A stretch of DNA of 64,000 nt from Clostridia bacterium. GTDB taxonomy: Bacteria; Bacillota; Clostridia; TANB77; CAG-508. This document shows positions 26,471 to 35,430 of the stretch, one piece after another. Below the pieces are notes generated by a model, which ran no database searches, was not told the DNA's origin, and worked only from the letters and a program-made list of their open reading frames with translations. The translations under genes and the position numbers were made by a program. Positions within the stretch are counted from its first letter, which is position 1, and each line of letters begins with the position of its first letter. The stretch is from contig JAFXPH010000016.1 in NCBI GenBank assembly GCA_017528085.1, positions 1-64,000 on the forward strand. Reading direction: 5' to 3'.

Positions 26471-27889
26471 TTACTTTTTCTTTTCTGCAAGTAATGTTAC
26501 AAATGGGAATATCTCGAGTCTTCCACAAAGCATTCCTATACACATTGTTATCTTAGATAGTGTTGTAAACTCTGTAAAACTAATATCACCAAAGAATAGT
26601 CCATTATTTGTAAATGTTGTCATTACTGCATTAAATGTTGTTTCTAAATCAAATTTATCAAGGCCTACTATAAATAAACTAATTATTATTAAAAGAATAA
26701 ATAAAATTACAAAAGTATTTGTTGTATTTATAGTATCATCTGATATTTTCTTTCCTTCAAATTTTATAGTTTCTACACTATTTGGATGAATAAGTTTTAT
26801 TAAATCTCTTCTTACAGATTTAAGAGAAATAATAACTCTCGATAATTTCATACCTCCACAAGTACTACCTGCACAAGCACATACTGCCATAAGCACAAAT
26901 GCTAGTACCTTAAGTCCTGCAGAATATATATTTATATTTCCTACTCCAAATCCTGTACTTGTAATGAATGAACTTACTTGGAATACAGAATCTACCATAG
27001 CCTTTTCTACGTTTCCAATTATTGCCAAAGTATTTCCAAATACAACTACTATAGCAATTACTGCAATGGCTATATACCATCTTAACTCTTCACTCTTAAG
27101 TGCTGATTTAATATCTTTCATAAGTATTAGGAAATAAATATTAAAGTTAACACCAAATAGAATCATAAATACTGATATTACATATTTACTAAAAATATTT
27201 AATGATTCACATGAATCATTAAATGGTGAGAATCCACCAGTACTTGCTGTTGCAAATGAAAGTAGCATTGAATTAAATGCATTATTGCCACCAAATAATA
27301 GTAAAATAAATTCTACAAATGTAAGACCTATATAAATACCATAAAGGTATATAAGAGTCTTTTTCATACTTGGTACTAGTTTTGATACTGATGGTCCAGG
27401 CATCTCAGCCTTAAGAACATGCATAGATTTGTCGTTTTTAGATAGTGGTATTATTACCATTACTAATGCTAAAACTCCCATACCACCTACAAAGTTTGTA
27501 AAACTTCTCCAAAACAGAATGCTACTATTTAGGCTCTCTACATCTTTAAATACTGAAATACCAGTTGTAGTAAAACCTGAAACAGTCTCAACTATAGCAT
27601 CTATGAAACTCGCATCTCTATTTAAATACATTGGAAAGGCACCAATTATTGATAATATAACCCATGAAACAGCTACAATCTTTAATCCATCTTTTGCATA
27701 AAGATTATCTGATTGTTTAAACTCATATAAATTAAGTACCAAACCAATCATTAAGCTTATGCAAAGTGGAACCATAAATGGCATTATTGGCTCACCATTT
27801 GCGACTGCAACAATTATTGGGAAAATAAATAGTAAGGCTATTCCAATTAATACTTTTCCTAAAAAATTATTAACTATATTACTCTTCAT
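26471..27889 (-). CDS. trkH: Potassium uptake protein, TrkH/KtrB type
   Basis: The 472-residue membrane subunit of a Trk/Ktr potassium transporter. Four pore-loop motifs with the family glycine are visible (TVSGFTTTGISV, FATASTGGFSPF, FITSTGFGVGNI and MTTFTNNGLFFG), separated by M1-P-M2 helices. It starts 1 base after the trkA stop, so the two subunits are translated from one message. It moves K+ across the membrane under control of TrkA. Confidence 0.95.
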   Translation of the reverse strand: MKSNIVNNFLGKVLIGIALLFIFPIIVAVANGEPIMPFMVPLCISLMIGLVLNLYEFKQSDNLYAKDGLKIVAVSWVILSIIGAFPMYLNRDASFIDAIVETVSGFTTTGISVFKDVESLNSSILFWRSFTNFVGGMGVLALVMVIIPLSKNDKSMHVLKAEMPGPSVSKLVPSMKKTLIYLYGIYIGLTFVEFILLLFGGNNAFNSMLLSFATASTGGFSPFNDSCESLNIFSKYVISVFMILFGVNFNIYFLILMKDIKSALKSEELRWYIAIAVIAIVVVFGNTLAIIGNVEKAMVDSVFQVSSFITSTGFGVGNINIYSAGLKVLAFVLMAVCACAGSTCGGMKLSRVIISLKSVRRDLIKLIHPNSVETIKFEGKKISDDTINTTNTFVILFILLIIISLFIVGLDKFDLETTFNAVMTTFTNNGLFFGDISFTEFTTLSKITMCIGMLCGRLEIFPFVTLLAEKKK

Positions 27890-27890
27890 T

Positions 27891-29243
27891 CTACCTCACC
27901 ACGTCGTTTACTTCTTTTACCGCATTGTTTTTAGTAACGACTAAAATTACATCACTTTTCTTTATAATGTCATTTCCATCTGGGTAAATAATATTTTTTC
28001 CTCTTTGTATTGCACCAATTAAAATATCATCTTTAAATTGGATGTCTCTAATCTTTTTGCCTAAACCTGTAAAGTTCTCTTTTACTTTAAACTCTACTAT
28101 TTCAAAAACATCATCAAAATTATAAATTGCATCACAGCTACTACTCATTGATTTGTCCATAGCTCTTATATATTTAACAATTTGATTTGCAGCAACTTTA
28201 TGTGGTGCTATAGCAGAATCTATTTCTGCTTTTTTAGCTACTCCGTCTAAATTAATATGATTTATTTTTGTAATTATTTTTGGAACTCCAACTTCTTTTG
28301 CAAACATTGAATATACAATGTTATTTTCATCATATCCAGAAAGTGATACGAAACTATCACATTCTTCTATTCCTTCTTCATACAAAACATCTTGATCTGA
28401 TGGATCCGCATTTATTATTAAGCAATTATCTAAATGCTCACTCATTGTTTTACATCTTTTTTCATCTTCATCTATTATTGTTACATTCATATTCATGTCT
28501 GTAAGCATTTTAGCTAAATATTCAGAAGATTTTGATGCTCCAATTATCATTACACTTTTTGTTTTATCATTAATTAATTTTGCAAATTTTAAAAATGTAT
28601 TTATATCTTGTCTTACACCTGCAACGTGAACTCTATCTCCTTCTTGGAACTTAGTATCACCTCTAGGTATAATTACATCTTCCTCTCTTTCTACTGCACA
28701 AACGATTAATTTATTATCTAATATCTCAGATAATCTTCTTATAGTCATTCCATTTAGTTTAGAGTCTTCCTTTAGTTTAATTGTAATAACATCCATTTTT
28801 CCCTTTAAGAATGTTGTCGCATTTAAAGCATTTGGAATGCTAATGATTTGTGCTATTTGAACGGCTGTCAAATAGGCTGGATTAACTGCCATAGATAGTC
28901 CTAAAGCTTCTTTAATAATTGGAATATTTTGGTTATATGTATTATCTCTTATTCTAGCTATTGTATGTTTAGCACCAAGCTTATTTCCAAGTAAAGCACA
29001 TATAATATTTTCACTATCTTCTTTCATAGAAGTAATTAATAAATCTGTATTTGCTATACCTGCTTCCATTAGAACTTGACTATCAAGTCCATCACCTTCT
29101 AAGTAATTAATATCTTCGTTATTTATTAATTCTTCTTTTCCTGTAAAGTCTCTATCAATGATAGTAACTTCATTATTCTCTTTAACTAAAAGCTTAGTTA
29201 AATAATCACCTAATTTTCCAATTCCTACTATAACTATTTTCAA
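27891..29243 (-). CDS. trkA: Potassium transporter peripheral subunit TrkA
   Basis: The 450-residue protein has two RCK-N Rossmann domains, each with a nucleotide loop (MKIVIVGIGKLGDYLTKLL at the N-terminus and VMIIGASKSSEYLAKML near 228-250), each followed by a TrkA-C domain (segments near 135-215 and 355-450). It binds NAD(H) or ATP and gates TrkH. It is the promoter-proximal gene of the trkA-trkH pair. Confidence 0.95.
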   Translation of the reverse strand: MKIVIVGIGKLGDYLTKLLVKENNEVTIIDRDFTGKEELINNEDINYLEGDGLDSQVLMEAGIANTDLLITSMKEDSENIICALLGNKLGAKHTIARIRDNTYNQNIPIIKEALGLSMAVNPAYLTAVQIAQIISIPNALNATTFLKGKMDVITIKLKEDSKLNGMTIRRLSEILDNKLIVCAVEREEDVIIPRGDTKFQEGDRVHVAGVRQDINTFLKFAKLINDKTKSVMIIGASKSSEYLAKMLTDMNMNVTIIDEDEKRCKTMSEHLDNCLIINADPSDQDVLYEEGIEECDSFVSLSGYDENNIVYSMFAKEVGVPKIITKINHINLDGVAKKAEIDSAIAPHKVAANQIVKYIRAMDKSMSSSCDAIYNFDDVFEIVEFKVKENFTGLGKKIRDIQFKDDILIGAIQRGKNIIYPDGNDIIKKSDVILVVTKNNAVKEVNDVVR

Positions 29244-29384
29244 TTTTATAAACCGCCTTCTTTTGTTTTATACATAAAAATTATATCTATAATCTTAAAA
29301 AAAGTAAATTATTTACTTAATTTATTAACATTATATTTGTCAATTTTTTATATATAAATTATAATAAAAATGAGGGTTTTAAAA

Positions 29385-30362
29385 ATGAGTCAATTTGATT
29401 TTAAAAAGACTTCCCAGATGTTAGAAACACCTGAAGGGAGGCAAAAATTTAAAAGTAAATTTGAAAAAATCAAATCTACAATACTTGATTTAAAGCATGG
29501 TTCACCACCTGCAATATTCTTTGGACTTATTGATTTAATTAAAGATTATCCAGAGTTTAAAGAAGAAACAGATGATTACCTATTTTGGTCTGATTTATAT
29601 GACAGAATAAAATTAGAGCCAGTAGAACCATTATCTTTTGATAAATTACTTAAATATTCAATGTCTAAAGAACCAGAAGAGATTGCTATAGCTAAAAGAT
29701 TTATGTCTAAAGCTGGAGCTGAAAGTACATTTATGCAACTTCTTCTTTCTGATAAATCTATCAGAGAAGAAAAGATGTCCATTATAAAGCATGTTGCAAA
29801 AGATAATGAAATTGAGTTTTTAGGTTCTGGGGTAAGTGGAGTAACTTATAAAGCTGGAAATAAAGTATTTAAATTAATTCAATCAAGACACAAATCTGAA
29901 ATACCATATCACCCAAGAATTATGATGCCACAATTTAGAAAAAAATATGACGACAATTCTATGCTTGAAGTATTAAATTTTGGAAATGTTAAATCAGCAA
30001 ATATCACTGATGAAAAATTACTAGAAATTTATAAAGAATTAGAAGAAGCTGGTATTGTTTGGACTGATGCAAAAAAAGACAATTTAGTAGAGTTAGTCGA
30101 AGACAATGATCTTCCTGATTATAATCTTGGAAAAGATTTTAATTTATATGGATTTTTAGAAGACTCAAGATATCCAACAGAAAATCACAAAGCTTTAAAG
30201 AAAGGTGATATCGTTATTTGCGATTTAGATGATTTATATTTAAAAGATGACCCTATTTTAGAAGTAATGTATATTGGAATGCCAGATCCAATAATTACTG
30301 ATTATTTAAATAGAAAAGAAGCAGAAAAAAGGAAAAAGTTAGAGCCTAACGAAAGAGAATAA
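29385..30362 (+). CDS. Divergent protein-kinase-fold protein
   Basis: I use the ATG at 29385 (MSQFDFKK), because a GAGGG site lies 9 bases upstream, rather than the ATG at 29370 that overlaps that site. In the C-terminal half the kinase core is visible: a Gly-rich loop IEFLGSGVSGVTYKAG (about 143-158), lysine in KVFKLI (K163), catalytic loop GIVWTDAKKDNLVEL (D228, K230, N233) and a metal-binding IVICDLDDLYL (D280/D282). The N-terminal 140 residues are helical and unknown. It may phosphorylate a protein or small molecule. No partner gene is adjacent. Confidence 0.8.
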   Translation: MSQFDFKKTSQMLETPEGRQKFKSKFEKIKSTILDLKHGSPPAIFFGLIDLIKDYPEFKEETDDYLFWSDLYDRIKLEPVEPLSFDKLLKYSMSKEPEEIAIAKRFMSKAGAESTFMQLLLSDKSIREEKMSIIKHVAKDNEIEFLGSGVSGVTYKAGNKVFKLIQSRHKSEIPYHPRIMMPQFRKKYDDNSMLEVLNFGNVKSANITDEKLLEIYKELEEAGIVWTDAKKDNLVELVEDNDLPDYNLGKDFNLYGFLEDSRYPTENHKALKKGDIVICDLDDLYLKDDPILEVMYIGMPDPIITDYLNRKEAEKRKKLEPNERE

Positions 30363-30370
30363 ATAAACTT

Positions 30371-30399
30371 ATTTACAAGTTAAGGAAATCGTTGTATAA
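30371..30399 (+). promoter_or_regulatory. Promoter of the 128-codon repeat gene
   Basis: TTTACA (30371-30376), 17 bp, TATAAT (30394-30399). Confidence 0.85.
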
Positions 30400-30404
30400 T
30401 CTTT

Positions 30405-30456
30405 TTACACTTTTAGTGTATAGAGTACGTACTTCCAACAATGTAACTTCGGGAGA
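30405..30456 (+). promoter_or_regulatory. Leader palindromes of the 128-codon repeat gene
   Basis: TACACT-ttt-AGTGTA (30405-30419) sits at the expected transcript start, followed by AGTACGTACT and a small CTTC-ggga-GAAG hairpin. This mirrors the palindromes at the start of the 18888 transcript, though the sequences differ. Confidence 0.45.
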
Positions 30457-30485
30457 AGCCACAAAATTTAAAAGGAGGTATCAAG

Positions 30486-30872
30486 ATGCAGAAGGATTTC
30501 CTTGGTTTGTACCGAACAGTATTCACCAATGACGAAACTCCTAAAAGTGTCGGCCGGGATGAGTGCGTAGAGCTCATTGAAGCCGCCATGGAAGTTGGTT
30601 CGCCATCGATGGACTATGGTAACTTGGAAACAGGCGTCATTAATCTCGAGAATGTCAAATACTTAAGAAGAAGTATTCTCCGATTTATGTACCTGTATCC
30701 TGAGGTATTCAATGAAGATGATTCCATCAAGGCTTGTGGAAGGGAAAAATGTAAATCTCTGATTTACTATGCATATTCCATTCGTCCTAACGGACTTTTT
30801 GGAGACCTTGACACCGGCTGGATGAATCCGGAAAACATCATTGCTCTTTATAAGGAGCTTAAGAAGTGTTGA
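30486..30872 (+). CDS. Small protein with two tandem repeats
   Basis: The 128-residue product consists of two copies of a unit of about 57 residues. The aligned cores are SVGRDECVELIEAA with ACGREKCKSLIYYA and GNLETGVINLENVKYL with GDLDTGWMNPENIIAL. No signal peptide or membrane helix is present, and no family is recognised. It is a higher-G+C, monocistronic cassette with a good promoter, AAAGGAGGT ribosome binding site and terminator. The conserved GR..C and TG...N.EN residues suggest a shared binding site in both repeats. Confidence 0.8.
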   Translation: MQKDFLGLYRTVFTNDETPKSVGRDECVELIEAAMEVGSPSMDYGNLETGVINLENVKYLRRSILRFMYLYPEVFNEDDSIKACGREKCKSLIYYAYSIRPNGLFGDLDTGWMNPENIIALYKELKKC

Positions 30873-30897
30873 AGAATAGACAAATTGACTGCATAAG

Positions 30898-30934
30898 TAA
30901 AAGGGTAGCTTTTTAAGAAAGCTACCCTTTTACT
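30898..30934 (+). terminator. Terminator of the 128-codon repeat gene
   Basis: AAAGGGTAGC pairs with GCTACCCTTT, then TTTAC. The next promoter begins within its tail. Confidence 0.9.
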
Positions 30935-30962
30935 TTACATAAAGTGGTTTTTGTGCTATAAT
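30934..30962 (+). promoter_or_regulatory. Promoter of the 59-residue membrane protein gene
   Basis: TTTACA (30934-30939), 17 bp ending TGC, TATAAT (30957-30962). Confidence 0.88.
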
Positions 30963-31016
30963 ACTTTTGTCGCAACATAGAATTACCAACATGTTTGAAT
31001 GAAATGGAGGTATTGC

Positions 31017-31196
31017 ATGAAGAAAATTTTAGCAGCTGTGGGAATCATAGTCGGTTGCGGAGCAGCCTGTGTTGCAGCATATACTCTTTACAAGAAGCGT
31101 AAGGGAGAACCTACTCCTATCGATTTCTTCGAAGATTTCATGCTTCACATGGCAAATTCCAATGGCTCATATGACTATGTCGATGACGAAGCATAA
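31017..31196 (+). CDS. Small single-pass membrane protein (59 residues)
   Basis: The start is the ATG 6 bases after TGGAGGT. The product has an N-terminal membrane anchor (ILAAVGIIVGCGAACVAAYTLY), a basic stop-transfer KKRKG and an acidic tail ending in DYVDDEA. It is a higher-G+C cassette directly behind the terminator of the repeat gene, with its own promoter and terminator. No family is recognised. Similar topology to the 51-residue protein at 16383. Confidence 0.72.
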   Translation: MKKILAAVGIIVGCGAACVAAYTLYKKRKGEPTPIDFFEDFMLHMANSNGSYDYVDDEA

Positions 31197-31202
31197 ACAT
31201 GC

Positions 31203-31249
31203 AAAAAAAGAAGAACCGTTGAACGAGATTTTGTTCAGCGGTTCTTTCT
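31203..31249. terminator. Shared terminator, 31017 and 31251 genes
   Basis: AAGAACCGTTGAAC pairs with GTTCAGCGGTTCTT, with A and T runs at both ends. Confidence 0.92.
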
Positions 31250-31250
31250 A

Positions 31251-32891
31251 TTATCTTTCTGTTTCGTCCCTTTTAATTGTTTGGTCTTGAGTATGAGTTT
31301 CTAGTGGCTTTAGTTCATCTTTTTCTACTTTCCATGCATCACCAGAATTTTCAATATAAGTTTCTTTTCTTCTTCCTAGAATATCTTCAACAGTCTTTCC
31401 CCTATTTGTTAAAAACTCTAAACCATATGCTGCATTTATTAATGCTTTACCAGATCTTGTAGTTAAATAATCTGGGTTTAAGTTTGCATTATATCCCATT
31501 ATACTGTTATCTAGTCGTACTCTATCTAATGCATCTGCATCTCTTAAAATGTTATTTAATGCCAGTGCATAATTTACATAGTTTTTATTTAATATTCCAT
31601 ATTTTTGAATTGATTTATATATCTTATCAGGCTTTCCTTCGTGAGAATCTACTAATGCCATTACTAATGCTTTATCTTCTTTAGAATACTCAGCTCCATC
31701 AGCATATGTAAGGTACATATCTTTTATGATATTTGCTCCCCTTGTTGCATGTGGTCCAACATCTAATATTCTACCAATATCATGAAGAGTAGATGCAGTA
31801 ATTAATATATCTTGCATCTTTTGAGAGTCTTCTCCCTTAAACACACCTTCTCTATTTGCAATAATAGAAGCTAAAAGTGCTACTCTTGTTGCATGATCTT
31901 TTCCATGGATTCCACCTCTTGTAATACTACTAATTGTTTTTGGGAATTTCTTTAAGAAAAAGTCTGCATCTTCTGTACCTTTAAATCCATCTAATACTTC
32001 CTCTAAACTATCTTGCATAATTCCATCTTTTGCCTGAATTGATGCAATCTTTTGAGAAAATTTTTTATCTCTATATGGATTCTTTTTACCAAAATTAAAT
32101 CCTCTAATTAGATTTTCTGTGCTTTCATCTAAAGATTTTTTCTTAAATCTTTCCTTAAACATATTAATTATGTTTGGAAGTCTAAATCTATCGTTTGTTG
32201 CTTTTCTTGCTTCAGCTCCTAATTGATAAACACTTGATATTGTTGCATTTACTACATCAGATACTATATTTTGTCCTTTAATATATCCTTTTTTTATTGC
32301 TTGTTCACGCATGAAGTTTAAATAATCATCTTGAGCCGCATAAGTATCTGTTCCTGGTATTATTTCATATTTATCTGCTTCCCTAAATTCAATATAGTTT
32401 TCACCCTTTTCGTTTTTAAGTGGTGTACCATTTTCATCTCTTGCTAAATCTAGAACCAATTGAACTTTTCTAGCACAATCTTTAGGAAGCACGCAGTAAC
32501 CTTCACACATAACAGCTTCATCTGACATAGATCTATATTTATATCTATTTAAACTTTCTTTGTTAGGTGGTTTAATCATTACTGCTGTTGATACTTTATC
32601 TGGATAAGCATATGGATTCTTTTTTACATCAGTTTGGATAACATTGATAAAGTATGAATCTAAATCTGGTTTGCCGCAAAACATAAACGCACAAGGTTTG
32701 CCATAAGCAGTAAATGCCTTGCTCGGTTTAATATACTGTGATTCAATTATTTTGTCCGCGCTTTCATCTGAAGTAAAGTGATATAATCCTTCACTTACAG
32801 CTCTTTCCTTGATACCTTCAGATAGGTCTTCTCTAACAAACTTTGCTAGGAAGCTTTTAGGAAGTGAAAGCAGCATGTCGTAAATTTTCAT
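31251..32891 (-). CDS. ADP-ribosyltransferase-like domain fused to an HD phosphohydrolase domain
   Basis: The 546-residue protein has a C-terminal HD domain with the full ligand set: HGKDH (329-333), TLHD (H370, D371), H381 and LRDADALDR (D451). It should bind two metals and hydrolyse a nucleotide or phosphoester. The N-terminal segment GLYHFTSDESADKIIES then IKPS (36-57) has the YHfTs...I....I.PS pattern of DarT, KptA and related ADP-ribosyltransferase-fold proteins; that part is inference, with the middle linked by a helical region. It is a single gene. A DraG-type ADP-ribosylglycohydrolase lies about 4 kb away at 36132. Confidence 0.8.
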   Translation of the reverse strand: MKIYDMLLSLPKSFLAKFVREDLSEGIKERAVSEGLYHFTSDESADKIIESQYIKPSKAFTAYGKPCAFMFCGKPDLDSYFINVIQTDVKKNPYAYPDKVSTAVMIKPPNKESLNRYKYRSMSDEAVMCEGYCVLPKDCARKVQLVLDLARDENGTPLKNEKGENYIEFREADKYEIIPGTDTYAAQDDYLNFMREQAIKKGYIKGQNIVSDVVNATISSVYQLGAEARKATNDRFRLPNIINMFKERFKKKSLDESTENLIRGFNFGKKNPYRDKKFSQKIASIQAKDGIMQDSLEEVLDGFKGTEDADFFLKKFPKTISSITRGGIHGKDHATRVALLASIIANREGVFKGEDSQKMQDILITASTLHDIGRILDVGPHATRGANIIKDMYLTYADGAEYSKEDKALVMALVDSHEGKPDKIYKSIQKYGILNKNYVNYALALNNILRDADALDRVRLDNSIMGYNANLNPDYLTTRSGKALINAAYGLEFLTNRGKTVEDILGRRKETYIENSGDAWKVEKDELKPLETHTQDQTIKRDETER

Positions 32892-32983
32892 GTTATTCTT
32901 TCCTTCTTATCCACATAATTATCCAAAGTTATTGTATCATAAAAAAAGTCTTAAAATATTAAATATCCATTACATTTTGGCTA

Positions 32984-33015
32984 CAAAAAAAGAAGATTTA
33001 TTAAAAATCTTCTTT
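32984..33015 (-). terminator. Terminator of the alpha/beta hydrolase gene
   Basis: AGAAGATTT pairs with AAATCTTCT; T run on the minus strand. Confidence 0.8.
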
Positions 33016-33023
33016 CTTTAAAT

Positions 33024-33881
33024 CTACTTATTTATAAAATCTAATACTTCTTCTGTCATTATATCTTCTGCTCCATGATAGCTATGGTCTGTTCCTGGTA
33101 TTACTCTCGCATCTATTCTAGGTATTTTTTCTTCCAAAGTTTTCTTTAAATTATATGCTCCTTGCTTTTCTATATATTTATCATATTCACCCCACATAAC
33201 CATAATAGGAATATCTACACTATTAATTTTTTCAAAATCATATTCTTCTTCATAGTTTACAAAGTTAAAGTCTTTATAATTTTTAGCATATACATAAAAT
33301 GTATTTGCACTTACTGGGTAGATAAATGCTCCTTTAGGCATAAAGTCTAGTCCGTTTCCACTATCTATCATCTCTTTTGAAATATCTATAAATTTCTCTA
33401 AATTATCTTTTAGTGCTCTTACCATAGCTCCAATATCAACAAGTGCTAAAAGAATTAATTTTTTAATATTTTTTAAATAAACATAGTTTTCCTCTTTTAG
33501 CTTTAAATATGTGTATAAAACTTTTGTAGATCCAAGACTATGACCTAATAAATAAATTTCTTCATAGCCCCTTCTTATAGATTCTTCAATTGCAGCTTTT
33601 ATGTCTAGATAACTATCTCTAGGATCTTCATAACTTGTGCCTCCGAATACTCTGTCATCGCCTTTACTATATAGGTTTGCAAGTCCCGTTCCTCTATTAT
33701 TAAATGCCATCAAATCAATTCCTTGCTTTTCTGCTTCTTCATATAGTTTGTAATTTCTTTTCTTAAAGCCATTACTTGTCATTCCATGAACAGAAATAAT
33801 AATCTTTTTACTTCCAGTTTTATTTATAAATCCTTCTGTTTTTACATTATCTTCAGTCAAAAATTGAATAAATTCTATCAT
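33024..33881 (-). CDS. Alpha/beta hydrolase
   Basis: The 285-residue protein has the serine nucleophile elbow LGHSLGSTK, an early IISVHGMTSNGFKKRN oxyanion strand, an acidic residue in MVMWGEYDKYIEK and the terminal histidine in GTDHSYHGAE. It is a serine esterase or lipase-like hydrolase of unknown substrate, close to the DUF1749/UPF0227-like intracellular hydrolases. No signal peptide. It is a single gene with its own terminator. Confidence 0.9.
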   Translation of the reverse strand: MIEFIQFLTEDNVKTEGFINKTGSKKIIISVHGMTSNGFKKRNYKLYEEAEKQGIDLMAFNNRGTGLANLYSKGDDRVFGGTSYEDPRDSYLDIKAAIEESIRRGYEEIYLLGHSLGSTKVLYTYLKLKEENYVYLKNIKKLILLALVDIGAMVRALKDNLEKFIDISKEMIDSGNGLDFMPKGAFIYPVSANTFYVYAKNYKDFNFVNYEEEYDFEKINSVDIPIMVMWGEYDKYIEKQGAYNLKKTLEEKIPRIDARVIPGTDHSYHGAEDIMTEEVLDFINK

Positions 33882-33927
33882 TTTATTTCTCCTTACGTTT
33901 AAGATTATATCATAAATGGAAATAAAT

Positions 33928-33967
33928 AAGAAAGAGGCGATAGACTAAACGTCTGTCGCCCCTCTTG
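33928..33967 (-). terminator. Terminator of the M20 peptidase gene
   Basis: AGAGGCGAtAGAC pairs with GTCTgTCGCC then CTCT; minus-strand T-rich tail. Confidence 0.88.
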
Positions 33968-33986
33968 TGTCACAAAGTACTTATTG

Positions 33987-35267
33987 TTACCGCTTGAGAT
34001 ACCTTCTCACGAATGCTTTGAGCATTTCATGAAACTTGTAGATATCTTCCAAAGATCTACTCTCATTAACCTGATGACAGAAATCTTCTTCATCATGGTC
34101 GATAGCAAATCTTGGTCCGAAGATCGTACAGTTCGGGAAAGCCGCATTGTAACCAGTTCCACGTGCAAAGGTGCACTCGGTTTTCATTCCAAGCACATCC
34201 TCATAGCATTCAAGCATGAGCTTGATTTCATCCGAATCTTTAGGAACATACGAACCCAAAACAGATTCATAAACTGAAACCTTACATCTGTACTCATACT
34301 TCAAGGCCCTGATAGCGTTGTGAACATCGTAACTCTTAACTCCAGGTCCAAGCCTCACATTAAGACTGAGACTTAAGACATCTCCAGACATTTTTACATC
34401 TACAGGGATTACACTGGTTCCGGGAATAGTACTATCTTTAATTCTGTAGTCAGACAAGAAAAGATACTTTCCACTTGAATTCTTGTTTAGAAGCTCCATG
34501 AATCTCACGAAGTAAGGAAACTCCCGCTGAAAGTAAGCTTGATTAGCGATATATGCTTTATAAATAGCATTATCGGAAATCTTGATACCTTCAAGAGAAG
34601 TATGTTTTCCTTCACCAGTGTATTCACGATAACCTCCACTCTGTGTTTTCATCCTAACGCACATCGGCGTCGTGTTCCACACAGGGTTTACGACTTCAAA
34701 CGTTTTGAAATGACGCCATGTCGGAACTCTGAAAAATTTCAGTGAAATATTCAGTGTTCCTCTGCAGCCATTCTGAATGCCGTCGCCATCTGCTGTAAAT
34801 GAAAATTCCGGAAGTACAGGATTCTCTTTTAGATACTCTGCCATGTCAACCCACTCGCCTTCCTCAGAAGAACCGATTATGAGCTGCCAAGACGGCTCAA
34901 TTAATCCTTCGAGATCATGCATCGCATAAAGCGAATGAATTACTGCTGCTTTGTCATCAATAACACCTCTACCATACATTCTTCCGTTAACAACCTCTCC
35001 TAAAGGACTGTATTTCCAATCCTTCGGGTCAAACGGAACAGTGTCGATATGGGTGATGATTCCAAGCTTGGGCTTTTGGGAGCACCCTTTTGGTGTCACA
35101 ACTACTACACGTCCACCTCCGGCGATCCGCCACTCGAATCCGAACCTTTCGGCAATTTCAGCCACTTTTTCTTGACACTTCTTAATACCTTCCAAATCGT
35201 CAGTAAACGATTGGATTGAGACAAGGTCAAGGATGTCACTAATCATTGGGTCGTCACAAACACTCAT
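33987..35267 (-). CDS. M20 family metallopeptidase
   Basis: The start at 35267 (MSVCDDPMIS) follows an AAAGGAGTGG site; longer frames run through it. The 426-residue enzyme has all M20 metal ligands: H73 and D75 (THIDTVPFD), D104 (GRGVIDDKAA), catalytic E135/E136 (GSSEEGEW), an aspartate in FTADGDG and the C-terminal IDHDEEDFCHQVNE. It resembles PepV-type dipeptidases or carboxypeptidases. A dimerisation domain sits in the middle. It is cytoplasmic, monocistronic and a higher-G+C cassette with a consensus promoter. Confidence 0.93.
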   Translation of the reverse strand: MSVCDDPMISDILDLVSIQSFTDDLEGIKKCQEKVAEIAERFGFEWRIAGGGRVVVVTPKGCSQKPKLGIITHIDTVPFDPKDWKYSPLGEVVNGRMYGRGVIDDKAAVIHSLYAMHDLEGLIEPSWQLIIGSSEEGEWVDMAEYLKENPVLPEFSFTADGDGIQNGCRGTLNISLKFFRVPTWRHFKTFEVVNPVWNTTPMCVRMKTQSGGYREYTGEGKHTSLEGIKISDNAIYKAYIANQAYFQREFPYFVRFMELLNKNSSGKYLFLSDYRIKDSTIPGTSVIPVDVKMSGDVLSLSLNVRLGPGVKSYDVHNAIRALKYEYRCKVSVYESVLGSYVPKDSDEIKLMLECYEDVLGMKTECTFARGTGYNAAFPNCTIFGPRFAIDHDEEDFCHQVNESRSLEDIYKFHEMLKAFVRRYLKR

Positions 35268-35326
35268 CTTATTTTCCACTCCTTTCATAATTATAAACAT
35301 GGAAAAATGAATTGGTATCGACTTTA

Positions 35327-35355
35327 ATTATACCATAGTTTTATGTAAATTACAA
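35327..35355 (-). promoter_or_regulatory. Promoter of the M20 peptidase gene
   Basis: Minus strand TTGTAA (35350-35355), 17 bp ending TGG, TATAAT (35327-35332). The spacer contains TTTACATAA as at 14304. Confidence 0.75.
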
Positions 35356-35390
35356 CGGCAGGGTGCCCTTACTTTCCTTATTTAAAGGCA

Positions 35391-35430
35391 AAAAAAGACC
35401 TTAAAGATAATCTTTAAGGTCCTTATTTTT
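35391..35430 (-). terminator. Terminator of the 35430 gene
   Basis: GACCTTAAAG pairs with CTTTAAGGTC; flanked by A and T runs. It closes the two-gene unit 36132-35430. Confidence 0.9.
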
